Shown: piece after piece, positions 43,664-56,377 of the stretch
Layout: each line of letters starts with the position of its first letter
Position numbering within the stretch: the first letter of the stretch is position 1
NCBI GenBank assembly: GCA_047967505.1
Contig: CM106540.1
Direction: 5' to 3' (one strand)
DNA length: 64,000 nucleotides
Origin: Dipteris shenzhenensis
Lineage: Eukaryota > Polypodiophyta > Polypodiopsida > Gleicheniales
Position numbers and translations under genes: made by a program
The notes under the pieces: model-generated
Database searches by the model: none
What the model saw: the letters and a program-made list of their open reading frames with translations, nothing else
Told to the model about the DNA's origin: nothing

Positions 43664-45286
43664 GGATGATGATCACATCATTGGTGAGGTTCCCCAAGGA
43701 AAAGGGATTGAAATAAGGATGAGCGAAGAGTAAATGGAGAAATTCAATAAGTTTTGTATCCTCAATAGCAAGGAGATGCAGAAGTGGATTGAGAGATATG
43801 AAGTGGCCAAAGCAAAAAGAATAAATGCAAGGATGAGATTCAGAGTCATGCACAGGCAAGCGCAACCATATCCACGGGATCTCTCCCTTCTCCCCACTCA
43901 CATGTCACTTAATTAGCTACAACTGGCTCTACATAAAGCCGAACATGATGGAGAGACAATAAACAAGCATGAGCAAGAATTATCATCTGGATGTATGATG
44001 CATGTAAGTTTCTTACCTCTTGATGTAATTAAGTTATTTGTGGCAATATACACCATAAAATAGATGCATCCTCATTCTTTTAATGATGCTCTTTTGCAAT
44101 CCAAAAAGTACAATGCATTATGGTCATATGGACGACATTTTCGCATGGAACGCATCAATTCAAAGAGAGTCACATATGATTGTGGAGTCATGGATAACTT
44201 CACACAAGATAGCCAAGCAAGTGCTTCGGATACCAATCTTCTCTCCTCATAGTTGGATTATTGTGGGACCATATGCGAAATCTATGAAATTGAGTTCAGA
44301 CAATTTAGTATTTTCATTCTTGAAGTAAAATGGTTTAGAGCTATTTACAATGATCCCCATGCTACAATGAGAAAAGATAGTAGTGGTTTCTTTGCGATAG
44401 ACTCCACCAAACTTTGGACCGATGAAAGTGATACTTTTGTTCTTCCCGAGCATTGTGAGCAGGTGCATACTAATGATTTAATTAATCAAAGTTTTAATTT
44501 TTTAAGATCAATTGGTACATGTAGTTAAGCATAAATTCATATAATTGATGGAATTTGACACCCATCTTCAATATAGGTGGTTTTTTATCCGGATTGTTTT
44601 GATCCCAAGTTGCACCATGAAGTAAACAGATTTTTGAAGATAGAGATGTGGATATGGAGATGCCACTACCAATGCTGAACCTAATTGATCCAGATGGATC
44701 TAGCAAAGAAGATGAAGATCATAATATGAGCCAAGAGGAAGATGCACATAATGACATCATATGGGAGGAAGATGGAGATCATGATATTGAGGAAGAAGAT
44801 GATGATCAAGAATCATGCGACTTTATTGAAGAAGGGGAATTACAAGATCAACAAATCTTAGGTGAACGTACGATGCCAAAGTACGATGATGATATAGATC
44901 AACTCGGTATAGAGTTGGAGATAGACTTGTTTGGTGTGCAAGACTTGTAAGCCATTGATGTAAATGCTCTTGATTGATTTTTTTCATCTCAAACTTGGAC
45001 ATGAGTATATGAGCTTCAAACTTGATGTACATGCTCTTGTATTTTAATTCTTTCAAAGGATCAAACATGTATGAAAAGAAACTTTTTCTCTCATTGGGAC
45101 ACACTCTCTTTAAAGGTTGGTATGGGGAAAAATACTCTTTGTAAAAGACGGGCAACCATTAACAAGTCTAGTAAAGGTCGGTATATACCGATCTTTTTAA
45201 TCTCGCTATTTGTACTGATGATTAGCACACCATGTGCACTAAACATTAGCACTTAATCATCAGAACAAGGCCCATGTGTAGTAGTG
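43664..45286 (+). mobile_element. CACTA transposon remnant 2, 3' part
   Basis: The right terminus 45267-45286 reads on minus CACTACTACACATGGGCCTT, nearly identical to remnant 1. It holds the last three exons of a Tnp2-type transposase. The 5' portion would lie upstream of Copia A2 and is not seen, presumably lost with that element's 5' half. Confidence 0.75.
43668..44950 (+). pseudogene. CACTA Tnp2-type transposase, C-terminal remnant 2
   Basis: The first part reads EKFNKFCILNSKEMQKWIER, a region that precedes DUF4216 in plant Tnp2. An intron spans 44004-44063. The next exon carries DUF4216: SKRVTYDCGVMDNFTQDSQA, one TAG, then FILEVKWFRAIYND, DSSGFFAIDSTKLWTD and TFVLPEHCEQ. A second intron at 44463-44576 joins in phase to VVFYPD. 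The acidic tail follows. Three stops or frameshifts make it a pseudogene. Intron positions are supported by remnant 1, which shares the last acceptor. Confidence 0.75.
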
Positions 45287-47312
45287 TTGTTGAAAGGGAA
45301 AAGGGGAGGCTCATCATCTCAAATTTATGGGTGAAAGGGATTCTATTACAATGAAGTGGCTCCCCAAGTTGCTTGAATGAAGCAGACCTTAAGTAGGGAT
45401 TACAAAAATGGATAGAGTCGAAGCTCCTACAATAAATATGGGGTCATGTCATGAACATACCTAGATTAGTATAAAAATTTGTGATCCTCCTTTCCCTATG
45501 TGTCTAATCTATTGTCTGGGTTCATCTTTGTGTGGAAGAAGCTTGGATTTGTGTTGTTTTGGAAGGTTAGGAATGCTTGAGAGGAGGATGATAGTCTTTA
45601 AAGGAGAACATTTGATGGGATAAAGAGGGTTGGCATCTGGCCCTCTTACTCTTACCAAGAGCTAAAGGAAAGGCATTTGTTACAGAGAGCAATTGTAGGA
45701 TACAAGAAAAGCTTATTGGAAGCCAGCTATGGAAATCCATACCTAGTTCAAGCTTAGTGCCCTATAGCTATGGGTGGTGGAGTATGTCCTTAGGATGGCT
45801 AAGGATAAGTGGCCCACTAACTACATTCCATTGAGGAGTTGGCAAGTCAACAAGTGGGGAGCCTTTGGAGGGGCGGGTTTGTAGAGGAGTGGTCTTTGAT
45901 GGAGGGGCTAAACCCTACATGGAAGCTGAGAAATGGCTATAAATCATGGTGGAATAGGTTTGGTGATATCTATAAACATTTTCATTTTGGTATTAATATG
46001 TTGTTGCTTTGAAAGTCCTTCAGAAATGGTTGTTGGTGAGGGTAAGGCTAGCTAAATGGGTGGAGACTAATCCATCATACCCTTTATGCAAGTATCGTAA
46101 TAAGATATGCAACATCAATTTTGGTCATATTCAATCTCTATTCAATGGCCAAGGGTGTGTGGTTCTAAATTCAGAATGTGGTGTGAAATGCTCAGATAAT
46201 GAGATGTTTCTCCTATAGAAAGTAGTTCTACTAAGTAACCCTTAGGAGCTGACCTCTGTCGCCACCACATCTGCATGGTGGTTATACTTGCTCTTTAGGG
46301 TGTCAAAAATAGGTTGATTTCATCTAATAAATATTGAATAACTTTGCAAAAATTGATGCACGCTTTATGTGCTCACTAAGAAGGATACCGAGTTCCACTA
46401 GAGTAAGAAACTGTCAGTAGCTTTACATGCTCTAAAGAAATAACCAGCCATGCCACCTACACTAAACCTTTAATTCATTAATTTTGGAATCATATGTCTA
46501 CATTTGGACTAATCCTAAAACTCCTTCCCAAATAGAAAGTTTTACTTTATGAAAATATTGTTTGAGAATCAAAAGTTTACTTTTTAGCATTGTCATTTCT
46601 AGATAATAAAATTTAGAATCTCTCTCTATAATCTTGCACTTAATAACAATTTAAATTACATGGACAACCTGGGGCGCCAACTCAATATGTATTATGTTAC
46701 TACCCTCGTCCAAAATCCAGGGTATGGGGGGACAAGGTCCATATAGTATATGTATAGATTTCATTTAAAATTTTCAAATATGAAAGGGAAAATTATGAAA
46801 ATCTCATGTCTCCCCTCCCATTAAATATAAGGCATATACCTTGAAAAATATGCAAGATTTTAGTATTTGTACATATTTTTCATAATATGTGAGACCTAAG
46901 GGAGGGGGTCTTTTGGATGAGGGGGGGAAAACAAAAAATACACTAAAATATGAAAACCCATCTCCTTTCAAATTAATGTGACTTTTTCATGTGTTACCTA
47001 AATTTCAATGTGTAAAGACATATTTGAAGCTCTTTTAGTGTAGAAGACAACCATGTTAATTTGACTACTTTCTACTCATGGCATATTTTTAAATTCATCT
47101 CATACTCAAGATTTTGATAGGTTTTTGTTATTAAAGGGAGTTGGCACCCCAGGGTGGACAAAAGCAGGGTTTTGGGCAGCACACATCACATTTTCCCAAG
47201 AAGCATTCAAGCTTGTGCCATTCAGCATCCTCTTCCTTTGGACATACTACTGAACACCACAGAAAGGATTATGCCTACAAAACCAATCACCAACAAAATG
47301 TTTGTGTAGGGA
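45287..47312. other. Spacer with a possible LINE zinc-finger relic
   Basis: Around 46009-46218 the frame KVLQKWLLVRVRLAKWVETN followed by PSYPLCKYRN faintly resembles the zf-RVT tail of plant LINEs, without a complete Cys/His set. The rest is AT-rich with no recognised gene. Confidence 0.3.
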
Positions 47313-50300
47313 TGTGGGGGTTAAAGGTCACTGTGCCTTTACCCCAGTTATGTACAATACTCAAACACATATATAAAAGAATGAAAAAGAAGATTAGGGT
47401 GTTCTGCACCCACCAAAAACTTGTGTGGCTCTCTGTTTCTCTCTCTCCCTCTTTCGTTCTATTTCCGTTGAGAGCACTCTCAACTGATATCAAAGCTCCA
47501 GTGATCTAGCTAAGCGTGTGTGAATGCCTGGAAGCTCAGCAACTCTGTGGGAGGAAGGAGAAGCTGTGTGGGAAGCTTTGTGGGTAACTTTACTTAGATC
47601 CAAGTGCACAGAGACCTTGAAGGAACCTTTGGAAAAGTCACTTTGGTTTTGCGAAGTGGTTTTGAGAGCCTGTTAAGTGTTTTCAAAGAAAAAGTCATTT
47701 TTTAAGCTTTTCCCTGTTCCGTACGACGACAGAGACTCCATATTGACTTGTAGAGGCAACCATTGCCTGCTTTTGGTATCCATTTCTCTTCAGGAGCTTG
47801 AAAACACCTTCATTATTGAATTTGGGATCATTTTGTTGGATTTTTGACTCGCAGTGTTACTTTCAGCGTTTTTCTGCCCGGGTGTTGGAACTCAAGTTTG
47901 GAGCAACCATTTGCAGATTTGTCAGTTCCGGTGGACTCAGGAGTCTTAAAACTTCAATGTTGCTCATCATTCGCACTCCGGTGGAGTTTACAAACAGTTC
48001 AGTTTCCAAAAACGTTTTTCAGTCCGTGTTGGACCTAGTGATTAGGACCACGGTTTCCAAAACTATCTGTCCCATTGCGTTTCGGATGCCTAAAAACCCC
48101 TACCTATCAGTTCTTGCATAATTCGATGGAGTATTTTCAGAGTTATAGATCTTTGTGTATTTGATTTCGTCTCTCTATTATGCATTTTTCATTCTAAGGT
48201 TTTGAAACCTTAGATTTATGCCACATGGCAGGGGATAAGTGTTAACTCCCATTTCTCACTCATCGGTTGGGATTTTGGAGTTCTAGGAGAAGAAAGATAT
48301 TTATAGATTGTCTTGCTGAGTCCGATTATGCAATGCTACCCATTTTTTGAGGCATCTCAGGTTCTATTTTCAGTAGTGGTCATTGCTGTGGGACCATGAT
48401 TTCTTGAGCATACCTTATGCAGATCACTTGGTTGCAGTTTGAGCCATGTGCGCTCATTCGTGCTATGCATTGGGTTGCAGTGGATGATTATAGGCCATTT
48501 GGATGCATTGCAATCCTTATTGGATGCGCTGATAGGCCCAGATTGCCTTGTGGGATGCTATTTTTTATGGACACTTTGCACATGGATGCTATTTTATGCT
48601 GAGGGACAGCCATTTGACACATTGCAGTTGATGCACTAATAGTGTTATGCTCTCTTGGATGAGATATTATTGATGCATATGCCCATGGACAGTGTTTATG
48701 CTTGAGCCATTTGGCAATTATTGGCATTTTGGATGGCCATTGCAGTTGGCGTTTTCTTTTGGGGCAGATTTGCTCATATGGATGCATAGTACATGCACAT
48801 GAGTCAGTTGTATCTTTTGATGCTTTGAGCTTTGAGTTTTGGTGATATTTCACTCTATTGTGGCATACACATTTGGGTGCACCTGGTATTTGGTGTGATT
48901 CTTTGTTGTAGGCACTAGCATTTGGGATTTTGCTTTATTTGCATCATGGCATCCTCTTCCATGTCTAAAAAGGAGTTTCTCAACATTAAAAAGTTTAATG
49001 GGACAAACTTTTCTTTGTGGAAAGAATAGATAAGGGATATGCTTATTCAAAAGCAGCAGATAAAACCCTTGCAAGGGATTGCAGCTAAGCCTGCAGTTAT
49101 GTCCAGAGATGAATGGAATGAGTTGGATGCATTGGCAAAGTCTACCATTAGACTTCATCTTGGGGAGACAGTTTGTTTCACAGTAGTCACTGAAAAGACT
49201 ACGAAAACTTTATGGAAAAAGTTGTGCGCTACATATGAGAAAGAGACTGCCTCAAGCAAAGTCTATCTCATGAAGAGATTGTTTGAACTGCACATGAAGG
49301 AGGGAGTATCCATAGCTTTGCACTTTAATGAATTTAATATCATTTTCAGTCAGCTTCAAGCTCAAAAGCTGAATTTCGATGCAGAAATGAGGGCAATATT
49401 TCTCTTATGCTCACTAACATCCTCATGGGATACTTTTCGTACTGCTATCAGTAACTCTGCACCTGGTGGAGTATTGAACTTTGATGATGTGGTTGGTAGG
49501 TTGTTGGCCGAGGAGATTAGACGGAAGTCAATGGAAGGCAACAAGCAGGATGCAGCCTTAAATGTGCAAAGGGATAGATCACAGTCCAGGAGGAAGTTTT
49601 AAGAAAGAGGGAAGTCCTGTAGCAAGTCCAGTGCACGAAACATTGAGTGTCACTATTGTGGCAAGAAGGGCCACATGAAAAAGGATTGCTACAAGCTTAA
49701 AAGAGAGCAAAAGGTTAAGAAAAAAAATGCAAATTGGGGTGCAAATCAGAAGGAAGAGAGTCCAAGGGAGGACAAAGGAAAAGTGAAGATCGAGGAGATC
49801 AATGCAGTCACACATGATAGTGACAATGACATTCTCTTCATGTCTAGTTTATTTGTAGAGTTGCTTACCACTTTAGATGATACATATTCCCAGGATTGGA
49901 TTTTGGATTCTGGTGCTTCATTCCATGTTACTCCCCATAGGAAATGGTTCTCCACTTATGACAGTGGAAAGACAGGTTGTGTGCATCTTGGAAATGACTA
50001 TGCATGTGACATAGTGGGAGTAGGTGACAAAGTTTTCTTTTGCAAATGGGTCTGCATTTATTTTGAAAAATGTGAGACATGTGCCTAAGCTGACCAAGAG
50101 TCTCATTTCAACGGGTCAGCCAGATGATGCTAGTTTTCAGATCATCTTTGGTTCTGGGAGTTGGAAATTTTAGAAGGGCTCTATGCTTTTGGCCAGGGGT
50201 GCCAAGTGTGGGACTTTGTATCCCTTACATGTATTAGGGGTGTTTGATCATGTTGTTGCAATAACCGAGCAACCAAGCACTTCTTTATGGTATTGCCGGT

Positions 50301-53225
50301 TGGGCCATCTGAGCCAAAATGGGATGAAACTCTTATGATGTTTGGGTTATGTACCGCATTTAAGTTTCTCTGATTTTGAATTTTGTGAGCACTGTCTCTA
50401 TGGGAAGCAGACTAAATCAGCCCATAAAAGAAGGGGAAAGAAAGAGTTTGAAAAGCTTGATTTGGTGCATTCAGACGTATGTGGTCCCATGCCTACACGG
50501 TCATTAGGCGGGGCTGAATACTATGTGACATTCATTGATGATGCAACTAGGAAAGTGTGGGCTTATGCTATAGCTCGGAAGAGTGATGTGTTCCAGGTAT
50601 TTCAAAAATGGCTGGCCTTGGTTGAGAATCAGTTGGGTAGAACGCTTAAATGCCTACGGACTGACAATGGTGGAGAGCATCTCTCTCATGACTTTCAGCA
50701 TTTCTGTGATACATGTGGGATTAAGAGGGAGCTCACATCCCCTCATACTTCATAGCGAAATCTAGTTGCAGAAAAGATGAACCGTACCATTCAAGGAAGG
50801 TTGCAATGGATGCTTTCCCATGCAAGTCTTTCTGGTGGTTTTTGGACTGAGGCAATGAAGAATGCAATGCACATGATCAATAGATCACCTAGTAAGAGAT
50901 TGGATGGTGGTATTCTTGAAGAGGCATGGAGTGGCAAGAAGCCTTCTTACTCTCATTTGCATATATTTGGGTGTGAGGCATATGCACATGTGCTAAAAGA
51001 GCTTCGAAAGAAGCTAGATCCTAAGTCTAGGAAATACATCTTTTTGGGTTATGGTGAAAGTGGAGAGATGGGCTATCGTCTTTGGGATCCAGAAGCAAAG
51101 AAGATCATACACAGCTATGATGTAGCCTTCAATGAGAAGAAGATGCATAAGGCACCCATGAGGGATGTGGAAATGAGAAGAATCACTTTCCAGGACGTGA
51201 ATCCACCTACATATGTTGATAGACAACAAGTTGTCCATGCACCAAATGTGCAAGAAATGGTACCACCAAGTACTTCCACAAGTATACAATCAAGGGTAGA
51301 TGATGGATCATCTATTGGTGGAAATGATGAGCCAAATGTGGCTGATATGGAGGTGGGACAGCAAGCTGAAACGCCCTTGAGAAGATCATCTAGAGTGTCT
51401 AGACCGCCTGATAGGTTTGTTCCAGGGGTAGATTATGTGATGCTTACGGATTGCAGGGAGCCTTCTTACTATAGAGAGGCTATGATGCACAAGGATTAAT
51501 GCAAGTGGGACTATGCTATGCAATCAGAGATGAGTTCACTTATGAAGAATAAGACTTGGGACTTGGTTTCTTTGCCACATGGAAAGAAAGCATTGCCATG
51601 TAAATGGGTCTACAAGATGAAAGTCACAGGTGATGATGTGCATAGGTACAAGGCCCGTTTGGTCACTAAAGGGTTCAAGCAAGAGAAGGGTGTGGACTTT
51701 GATGAGATATTCTCTCAAGTTGTGAAGATGACCACACTTAAATGCATGCTTGAACTAGTGGCAACAGAGGATATGGAGCTTATGCAGATGGATGTCAAGA
51801 TAGCTTTCTTGCATGGGGATCTGCATGAGGAAATTTACATGGTGCAACCAGAAGGCTTTGAAGAAAAGGGCAAAGAGCATTTAGTTTGCAAGTTGAAGAA
51901 GAGACTCTATGGTCTTAAGCAAGCACCTAGAGAATGGTATCAGAAGTTTGATGCTTTCATTCGGTCCTAGGGTTTTAGAAGGAGTGAAATTGATCACTGC
52001 CTCTACATAAAAGGGCTAAGGATAATAGCCTGATACTCCTGGCACTATATGTGGATGATATGCTATTGGCTAGCAAGAATACTTATGAACTAGATGCATT
52101 AAAGGCTAAGCTACATGAGGCCTTTGATATGAAGGATTTGGGACTTACAGGTCATATTCTTGGTATGTGCATCACGCGTGATCAGAGTAGAAAACTCCTT
52201 TGGCTTTCACAGAAGGAGAATGTTACAAAAGTATTGCAGCGTTTCAATATAAAGGGGGGGAAGGCAGTGAGTACCCCATTGCCTCCATATGAGAAACTGA
52301 GTCATATAGATAGTCCCAAATCAGATGAGGATAGGGCCATGATGGCCAAGGTTCCTTATGCATCAACGGTTGGGAGTCTTATGTATGCTATGATAGCTAC
52401 TAGACCAGACATTGCATTTGTAGTGGGAGTTGTTAGCCGGTATATGGCTAATCCAGGAAAGAGGCATTGGGAGGCAGTTAAGTGCATCATGAGGTACTTG
52501 AAGGACACCAAGGAGATGTGCATCTACTTTGGTAGAGGAAACATGCATGTACTTGGGTACACAGATTCAGACTATGTAGGGCATGTGGATAGTAGGAGAT
52601 CCACTTTTGGTTATGTGTTCACTTGCAGGTGGTGCAGTGTCGTGGATGTCTCGCGCACAGAAGTGCATTGCTTTGTCTACCACAGAGGTTGAGTATGTTG
52701 TAGCCACAGAGGGTTACAAGGAGGATATATGGCTTGATCGGCTAGTGGGAGATTTGGGGATTCATACAGGTGTACCGACATTGCATAGTGATTCCATGAG
52801 TGCTATTCAGCTAGCACGAAATCCGGTCTTTTATGCAAAGACCAAACACATTGAGGTCAAGTACCATTTCATCAAGGAGGTACTTGAGGACAAGTGCATA
52901 GAGCTTGTCAAGGTTCATACAGATAACCTTGCAGATATGCTGACGAAGAGTCTACCTAGTCAGCGGTTTAGGTATTGTCGTGTATTGATGGGCATTGGAT
53001 AGTATGCTCACTGGTTGTTCTCCCTTAAAGACACATTGTCCTTTAAGTGGGAGGTTGTGGGGGTTAAAGGTCACTATGCCTTTACCCCAGTTATGTACAA
53101 TACTCAAACACATATATAAATGAATGAAAAAGAAGATTAGGGTATTCTGCACCCACCAAAAACTTGTGTGGCTCTCTGTTTCTCTCTCTCCCTCTTCCAT
53201 TTTGCTTCCGTTGAGAGCACTCTCA
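47313..53225 (+). mobile_element. Copia C LTR retrotransposon, complete, 5913 bp
   Basis: LTRs of 170 bp (47313-47482 and 53056-53225) start TGTGGGGGTTAAAGG and end GAGCACTCTCA. The target duplication AGGGA is at 47308-47312 and 53226-53230. By eye about eight differences separate the LTRs (about 95 percent identity), mostly transitions, so the insertion is older than Copia B. The PBS region reads TGATATCAAAGCTC, a variant of the usual site. The purine tract AAGTGGGAGG precedes the 3' LTR. Confidence 0.95.
48946..53002 (+). pseudogene. Copia C gag-pol polyprotein, decayed
   Basis: From ATG 48946 gag reads KKFNGTNFSLWKE then TAG (49027). Further on there is the knuckle CHYCGKKGHMKKDC, protease DWILDSGASFHVTP, integrase DLVHSDVCGPMPT, FIDDATRKVWAYA and LRTDNGGEH, RT KWVYKMKVTGDDVHRYKARL and VKIAFLHGDLHEEIYM, LYVDDMLLAS, and RNase H ending near 53002. 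At least five stops and several frameshifts separate the blocks, among them TAG near 50753 and 51968. Domain order is Copia. It is not functional. Confidence 0.9.
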
Positions 53226-53318
53226 AGGGAATATAAAAAAATAGTACTAAACAGTAAGTTATTTAAAACTAAAGGCAATATGTCCCTTGAGGAGTCCCCT
53301 TAGGGGCAAGATCCATAT

Positions 53319-53385
53319 TCCAACACAACCCCTATCAATATGGCCCTTACCCCTCAAGGGCCATATTAACAAGGGCTATGTTGGA
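53319..53385. repeat. Palindrome of about 67 bp
   Basis: Arms of about 32 bp centre on TATGGCCCTTACCCCTCAAGGGCCATA, of which the inner 10-bp stem is perfect. The outer arms (CCAACACAACCCCT and AGGGCTATGTTGG) match with a few transitions. Confidence 0.8.
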
Positions 53386-53767
53386 GTCCAGAGCTAATTA
53401 GTACTAGACATTACTACTTAGTACTAGTTAGCACTTAGTACTATTTAGCATTTAGTACTAAGTGCTATTTAGCATTTAGTACTAGTTAGCACTTAGCACT
53501 ATTTAGCACTTAATAGTATTCAGCACTATTAGTAGCACTTAGCACTAAGTAATATTTAGTACTTAGCAGTATTAGTAGTATTTAGCACTATTAGTAGCAC
53601 TTAGCACTTAGTACTATGTAATAGTCTTGTTTGTTGTTTGAAATAGAGTATTGTTTATGACTAACTAGTACTATTTAGTCCGAATTAGTTTTGTTAATGA
53701 CTAAATGCTAAATAGTAGAAAATGCTATAAAGTACTATTTAGTACTAATTAGCTCCAGACTCCAACA
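53379..53767. mobile_element. MITE-like element built of TAGTACTA repeats
   Basis: Terminal inverted repeats of about 28 bp start TGTTGGAGTCCAGAGCTAAT and differ at two positions. The interior is full of TTAGTACTA, AGCACTTAG and related half-palindromes. No clear target duplication is seen. Similar TAGTACT motifs scatter on to 54560. Confidence 0.6.
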
Positions 53768-55599
53768 CAAATAGTACTAAGTACCAAAATAAATACTAGT
53801 AAGTACTAGTAGTAGGGCTACAAGTACTAGTAGCAGGGTTAGTGCAAGGAAGAGAACAACTACAAAGTCCTATCTCTAATAGAATGATTACAAACATCAC
53901 ACACTATTAATAAGTATGATTTAGTCATGAGCAGTATTCTATTTAGTCAAATAACTGACTTCAATGAGCAAACAATACTATTCTGTACTTGTAGCAAGGC
54001 TGCAAAGGAAATCTAGACAATTTTTTGCTCTACCAAGTAGAGCTAGAGTTTTGGCAACTCTCCTAGGATAGCTAAAAACAGTCTGGACTTTTGTTACAAG
54101 TATTGCCAAATAGTACTACTAGTGCTTCTCTGTGAGCTTGTGAGTGAATAAGAATTTTATGTGCAAATCAATCATCAACAAAGGGCTATTGCAAGGAAAA
54201 GAACAATTATGAAGTCCTATCTCTATCACACAGTACCAATTTCCAAACAATACTATTTAGTCACTCTATTTAGTCATATGGTACGTCTCTCTATAATAAT
54301 TGACTTCAAACAACAAATAATATTATACTAAAGAATGTAAGTAATGACAAATAAATCTAAAATACGGTTTGTACTATGAACTTATTAAGTTCTTGGTGTA
54401 GTATTTAGTACTATGATTCTATTTGGTGCTATTTAGTGCTAAATTGGCTACATCTAGAGTCTATTACAGTGTTAAATGTTGTCTCTAACAAACATCAAAA
54501 CATCCCTAATAGTACTAAATAGTTCTAAAGAGTACCAAATACTAGTGTGTAGTGGGCTTCATTGAAAGAAGGAAGATGCACCTCTGTGAGCTTCAAGAAT
54601 GGCTAGGATGTTTTGCATACTTTTCTTGGCCAAGCCTATGCCCGCAAACATCCTTCTTGTTTGGAGAAACCTTGGTGTTGTCTTTTTAGAACTAGACAAC
54701 ACATTGAACAACCAATCCTGCCTACACTTTCAACCTCTATTTGCCCATTTGAAAGAAGCTTATTTTATGTCCATGCAATGTTTCTTCAGATTCCATGCTT
54801 GAATTCCAAGGGCCTTAGCTGCTTTTCTATCACTATATATTTTAAAATGATGATGTGTTGGCAATCATGTAGAGAGCTTCTCTCTTCTTTTCACAACACT
54901 GAATGATGTCTTTAAATTATCCACTATCGCCATTGATATGGAAATTAGTCTCATCCACAACCTCTTTCAAAACTGGATGTCCGACGATCCTAGACAAAAT
55001 GTCAGCCTTCATTCTCAAGTTCAAGACTTTTGTCATTTGCTTGAAATGCCGCACAACTATTAATATCAGGTGTCGCATGTTCCTTTTAGAGCAATGTTTT
55101 GGCAATGCATTGAGCGAGAGATATTCATACAACTCACTTGGATATAAGCCTAATCAAGGCATATCCACCTTAATATCTATGTTCAAACTTTTGTGCATCA
55201 ATCTATTGGGAGTTTTTAGAAAGTGATGAGTTACAATGACAATTTAGGTAGGATTGCTACCAGTCTATAACTTGATAAAAAGGAGTCTTGTGTTATGGAG
55301 GATTTTTTACACTCAAGTATTTGAGCTTAGAATTCTAAGAGAAGTTTGTGCTAGGCTTGTAGTTTGAATTATAAAAATTTAGTCTAGCTCATTTAATGGC
55401 AACTAGCCTTCTAAAATTAGAACTCTTCTATGACCACGTGTCTCATAAACGTTGCTCCAACTTTTAATGGAAAGGAAATTGTCATTCGAGTCTTAGTTTG
55501 TGTGTGTGTGTGTATAGATAAAAGGATGACACTTCTAGGTATATTTGCCACTAAAATTATACTACATTAGAAGAGCCTAGATCATGAATTTATTTAGTT
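53768..55599. other. AT-rich region with a decayed minus-strand coding remnant
   Basis: From about 55230 to 54580 on minus one reads KRNMRHLILIVVRHFKQMTK, NLRMKADILSRIVGHPVLKE and DWLFNVLSSSKKTTPRFLQT over several stops. It looks like a transposase relic but I do not recognise the family. The rest is TAGTACT-rich sequence. Confidence 0.35.
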
Positions 55600-55821
55600 C
55601 TCGGGGGATCATTATATGTAAATCCTCTATATTACGTGCGTTCAAGGCCTAATTGAAAACTCCCTTATCTGTGAATTTTCATGAATAAAATACACCCTTT
55701 TTCCATTCAATCTGTGAGTATACCCTTCTGTATGTAAAAAATGTGTTAAAAATAGCTTTGTAAAATTCCTTCTATTGAACCCATGTGCTACGCTTACATA
55801 TTGTTGAGTGACCCCCGCTAG
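55600..55821. mobile_element. hAT-like MITE 1
   Basis: Starts CTCGGGGGATCATTATATG and ends GAGTGACCCCCGCTAG, flanked by the 8-bp duplication ATTTAGTT (55592-55599 and 55822-55829). The interior (CGTGCGTTCAAGGCC, CCCTTATCTGT, AATAAAATACACCC) matches MITE 2. Confidence 0.85.
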
Positions 55822-56130
55822 ATTTAGTTGGGGTGCTTATATGTATTCTTTGCAAAATTAAGATGACCTTGATCTAATAGAGACTTAGTGGAATACATTA
55901 AAAAAATATTTCTTATGGTTACTGATCTTGATTAATATTTTTGACATTTGTCATGTGACAAGGCCAATGAGAGCCTTTGATTTTGGCATTTTCATGGTTT
56001 GTATATTACCTTGATATATTCATAAACCATAACGTATTATTGAAAAGTGGATAATGCCAACCTTTGATTGTTTTTAGAAAGTTGGAATGCCATGGTTTGA
56101 TTATTTCTAGTCTAGATTGAGTGACAAGGA

Positions 56131-56377
56131 CTCGGGGAGGTCACTATGTATAAACCCTCTATATCACGTGCGTTCAAGGCCTATATTTAAAATCCCTTAT
56201 CTGTAATTTTTTTCATTAATAAAATGTACCCCTTTTCTATACAAATCTGTAAATTTTTTCCAAAACTATTTTAAAAAGTCCCTTATGTATATTTATTTCT
56301 GTAAATTTTAGGAATAAAAAATATCCTTTTGTTGAACTCACGTGATAGGGTTACATATGATGAGTGACCCCCCCGAG
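56131..56377. mobile_element. hAT-like MITE 2
   Basis: Starts CTCGGGGAGGTCACTATG and ends TGAGTGACCCCCCCGAG, flanked by the 8-bp duplication GACAAGGA (56123-56130 and 56378-56385). An 8-bp duplication is typical of hAT elements. It codes for nothing. Confidence 0.88.
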
